DNA from: Lachnospiraceae bacterium Marseille-Q4251 | Lineage (GTDB): Bacteria; Bacillota; Clostridia; Lachnospirales; Lachnospiraceae | Assembly: GCA_018223435.1 (NCBI GenBank) | Contig: JAGTTO010000001.1 | Span: 868,001 to 932,000, forward strand | Reading direction: 5' to 3' | DNA length: 64,000 bases | Part shown: piece after piece, positions 62,716-64,000 of the stretch | Numbering within the stretch: the first letter of the stretch is position 1 | Layout: each line of letters begins with the position of its first letter | Notes under the pieces: model-generated | What the model was told of the DNA's origin: nothing | Seen by the model: the letters and a program-made list of their open reading frames with translations, nothing else | The model's database searches: none | Made by a program: the position numbers and the translations under genes

Positions 62716-62734
62716 TGATGTGAGCATTGCATTT

Positions 62735-62997
62735 TCTATACATTTGGCAGCGTAAGTCCCCAGCTTGGAATTACGGTTTCCGTCAAAAGTAGACACCGCT
62801 TTGATAAGGCCGATCGTACCGATGGAAATGAGGTCATCCATCTCATCCTCCGCTGTCTGGTATTTCCGCACCACATGGGCCACCAGCCGTAAATTCCGCT
62901 CGATCAGGACATCTTTCGCCTTCAGATCCCCGTTCCGGTAGCGTTCCAGATAATCCTTCTCTTCCTCCGTGGTAAGGGGCCTGGGAAACGTCTTCAA
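62735..62997 (-). CDS. sigK: sigK, 5' part (region 2 of sporulation sigma factor K)
   Basis: Begins (TTG) KTFPRPLTTEEEKDYLERY and has the sigma region 2 blocks ERNLRLVAHVVRKYQ, DDLISIGTIGLIKAVSTFD and LGTYAAKCIEN. After AAATG the frame leaves sigma homology and ends at 62,641. GAGGTG lies six bases before the TTG. Only about 60 bases separate it from the U32 gene, so there is no room for the membrane-bound pro-sequence that B. subtilis SigK has. It is like the C. difficile protein in this respect. Confidence 0.92.
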
Positions 62998-63058
62998 AAA
63001 AGCACCTCAAAGGGAGTTTTATTACAGCATATGAAAAAGTTTTTCTTTTCGTGCTTGT

Positions 63059-64000
63059 TCAGGCGTCCTCTTTTCTCCGGAGAATATCGTACTGCTCCAT
63101 CGGAACGCCGAGGTCGATATAGAGAACCTGCTTGGGATGGGGGGCACTCTCCTGCTCCCCGCCCTCCTCGTTGACGATGCGAAGAACTTTTGCCTTGATG
63201 TTGTCCCCGTTTGGCTTCATGATTTCGATGGTCTCGCCCACAGAAAATTTGTTTCTCTGCTCGATGCGGTAGAGGCCTTCTGCATTGCTTCCGCCCACGA
63301 TGCCTAGGTAGGTGTATTCTTTCACATAGGTGTTGCTGTCGTAGATCTGGGCCTCGCTGTCCGGCTTACCATAGAAAAAGCCCGTGGTAAACTGCCGGTA
63401 GGTGCAGTTGGAAATCTGATCCAGATACCAGGGCATATTTTTTTCATAGAGAACCGGGTCTTTGAGATAATCGTCGATGGCTTTCCGGTAGGTTCGAGCC
63501 ACGGTGGCCACATAGAGAGCGGTCTTCATGCGACCTTCGATCTTGAAGCTGTCGATGCCGGCATCGATGAGATCCGGAATATGGCCGATCATACAGAGAT
63601 CCTTGGAGTTGAAAATGTAGGTTCCCCGCTCGTTCTCATAGACCGGCAGATACTCGCCGGGTCTCGACTCCTCCATCACCGCATATTTCCAGCGGCAGGG
63701 ATGGGTACAGGCTCCCTGGTTGGCGTCCCTTCCGGTGAAATAGTTGCTCAGAAGGCAGCGGCCGGAATAGGAAATGCACATGGCTCCGTGGACGAAGGTC
63801 TCGATCTCCAGATCGTCGGGAATGTTCGACCGGATCTCCTTGATCTCCTTCATGGAAAGCTCTCGCGCGGAAACCACGCGCTTTGCCCCCAACTCATGCC
63901 AGAAACGGTAGGTGCCGTAGTTCGTATTGTTGGCCTGGGTGCTGATATGGATCTCAATCTCGGGGCAGACCCGCTTTGCAATCATAAAAACGCCAGGATC
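63059..64000 (-). CDS. U32-family peptidase (partial, runs off the window)
   Basis: At least 314 residues of a U32 protein, without the start. It shows ISTQANNTNYGTYRFWHELGAKRVVSARELS, then the signature ETFVHGAMCISYSGRCLLSNY, later SFKIEGRMKTALYVATVARTYR, and a C-terminal beta-barrel. Cysteines in this family bind a cluster (CTHPCRW). Relatives act as collagenase-like proteases or in tRNA hydroxylation. It lies just upstream of sigK and is probably co-transcribed with it. Confidence 0.93.
   Translation of the reverse strand, partial: DPGVFMIAKRVCPEIEIHISTQANNTNYGTYRFWHELGAKRVVSARELSMKEIKEIRSNIPDDLEIETFVHGAMCISYSGRCLLSNYFTGRDANQGACTHPCRWKYAVMEESRPGEYLPVYENERGTYIFNSKDLCMIGHIPDLIDAGIDSFKIEGRMKTALYVATVARTYRKAIDDYLKDPVLYEKNMPWYLDQISNCTYRQFTTGFFYGKPDSEAQIYDSNTYVKEYTYLGIVGGSNAEGLYRIEQRNKFSVGETIEIMKPNGDNIKAKVLRIVNEEGGEQESAPHPKQVLYIDLGVPMEQYDILRRKEDA

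Larger units (their letters stand above)
52296..62734. mobile_element. Skin-type element interrupting sigK, with molybdenum cargo
   Basis: A 10,434-bp insertion between the two parts of sigK, bounded by AAATG. It carries a SpoIVCA-like recombinase at the left end. The cargo, all on the minus strand, is a rhamnosidase, modC, modB, modA, a MOSC-MogA fusion, moaA, an XdhC-like gene and a MoeA-like gene. No phage structural genes are present, unlike the prophage-like skin of B. subtilis. A terminator (62,674-62,715) lies just inside the right end. GC content is like the backbone, which suggests long residence. Confidence 0.9.

Overview
The window looks like a chromosome segment of a spore-forming, anaerobic gut clostridium, most likely Lachnospiraceae. 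The evidence is the codY / topA / dprA / comM gene order, a sigK gene, CIRCE-controlled groESL, Lachnospiraceae-type small hypothetical proteins, and strong AGGAGG-type ribosome sites throughout. It has two parts. Bases 1 to about 37,870 are AT-rich, mosaic and full of broken genes, an accessory island. Bases about 37,900 to 64,000 are GC-richer, intact, ordinary backbone, apart from a 10.4 kb insertion in sigK.

Island (1-37.9 kb). A 28-base direct repeat with one mismatch (2,994-3,021 and 37,844-37,871) brackets about 35 kb. Both copies encode the same start of a low-molecular-weight protein tyrosine phosphatase (IRVLFVCHG), so this gene start appears to be the integration target. Just inside the left repeat is a two-gene membrane/soluble pair of unknown function that could be a defence module. 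Next come a truncated Tn916-type integrase and three large serine recombinase genes, all damaged. A MazF-like toxin follows, then a roughly 480-nt stretch that folds like a large structured RNA, then a sigma-like gene split by an amber codon. From 11.3 to 24.1 kb lies a redox cargo: thioredoxin reductase and two thioredoxins, ferredoxin, a persulfide reductase with rhodanese domain, rubredoxins, superoxide reductase, peroxiredoxin, YaaA and hemerythrin, with a Crp-type regulator. Three promoters in this cargo carry the same GTGAT-N3-ATCAC site at an identical distance from the -10 box, which points to one regulon. From 24.5 to 33.4 kb are nested insertion sequences (two IS21-like, one IS256-like) and phage debris. 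At the right end is a restriction-modification pair whose methylase is fused to a MerR-like head and a specificity domain.

Backbone (37.9-64 kb). Genes are an aldo/keto reductase with ferredoxin tail, an M28 peptidase, DegV, EutH, groESL with CIRCE, codY, topA, dprA, comM, sigK and a U32 peptidase. sigK is split: its 5' part is at 62,735-62,997 and its 3' part at 51,928-52,300. The 10,434 bp between them is a skin-type element. It carries a SpoIVCA-like serine recombinase at one end, and its cargo is a molybdenum operon (MoeA-like, XdhC-like, MoaA, MOSC-MogA fusion, ModA, ModB, ModC) plus a GH78 rhamnosidase. Joining the two sigK parts at the shared AAATG gives a continuous 211-residue SigK with no pro-sequence. 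This skin element with molybdenum cargo is the most striking system in the window.

Many island genes carry one-base frameshifts or single in-frame TAG codons. These read as decay, but some of the one-base shifts in base runs could be sequencing errors. All functions are read from sequence motifs only; no database search was run.
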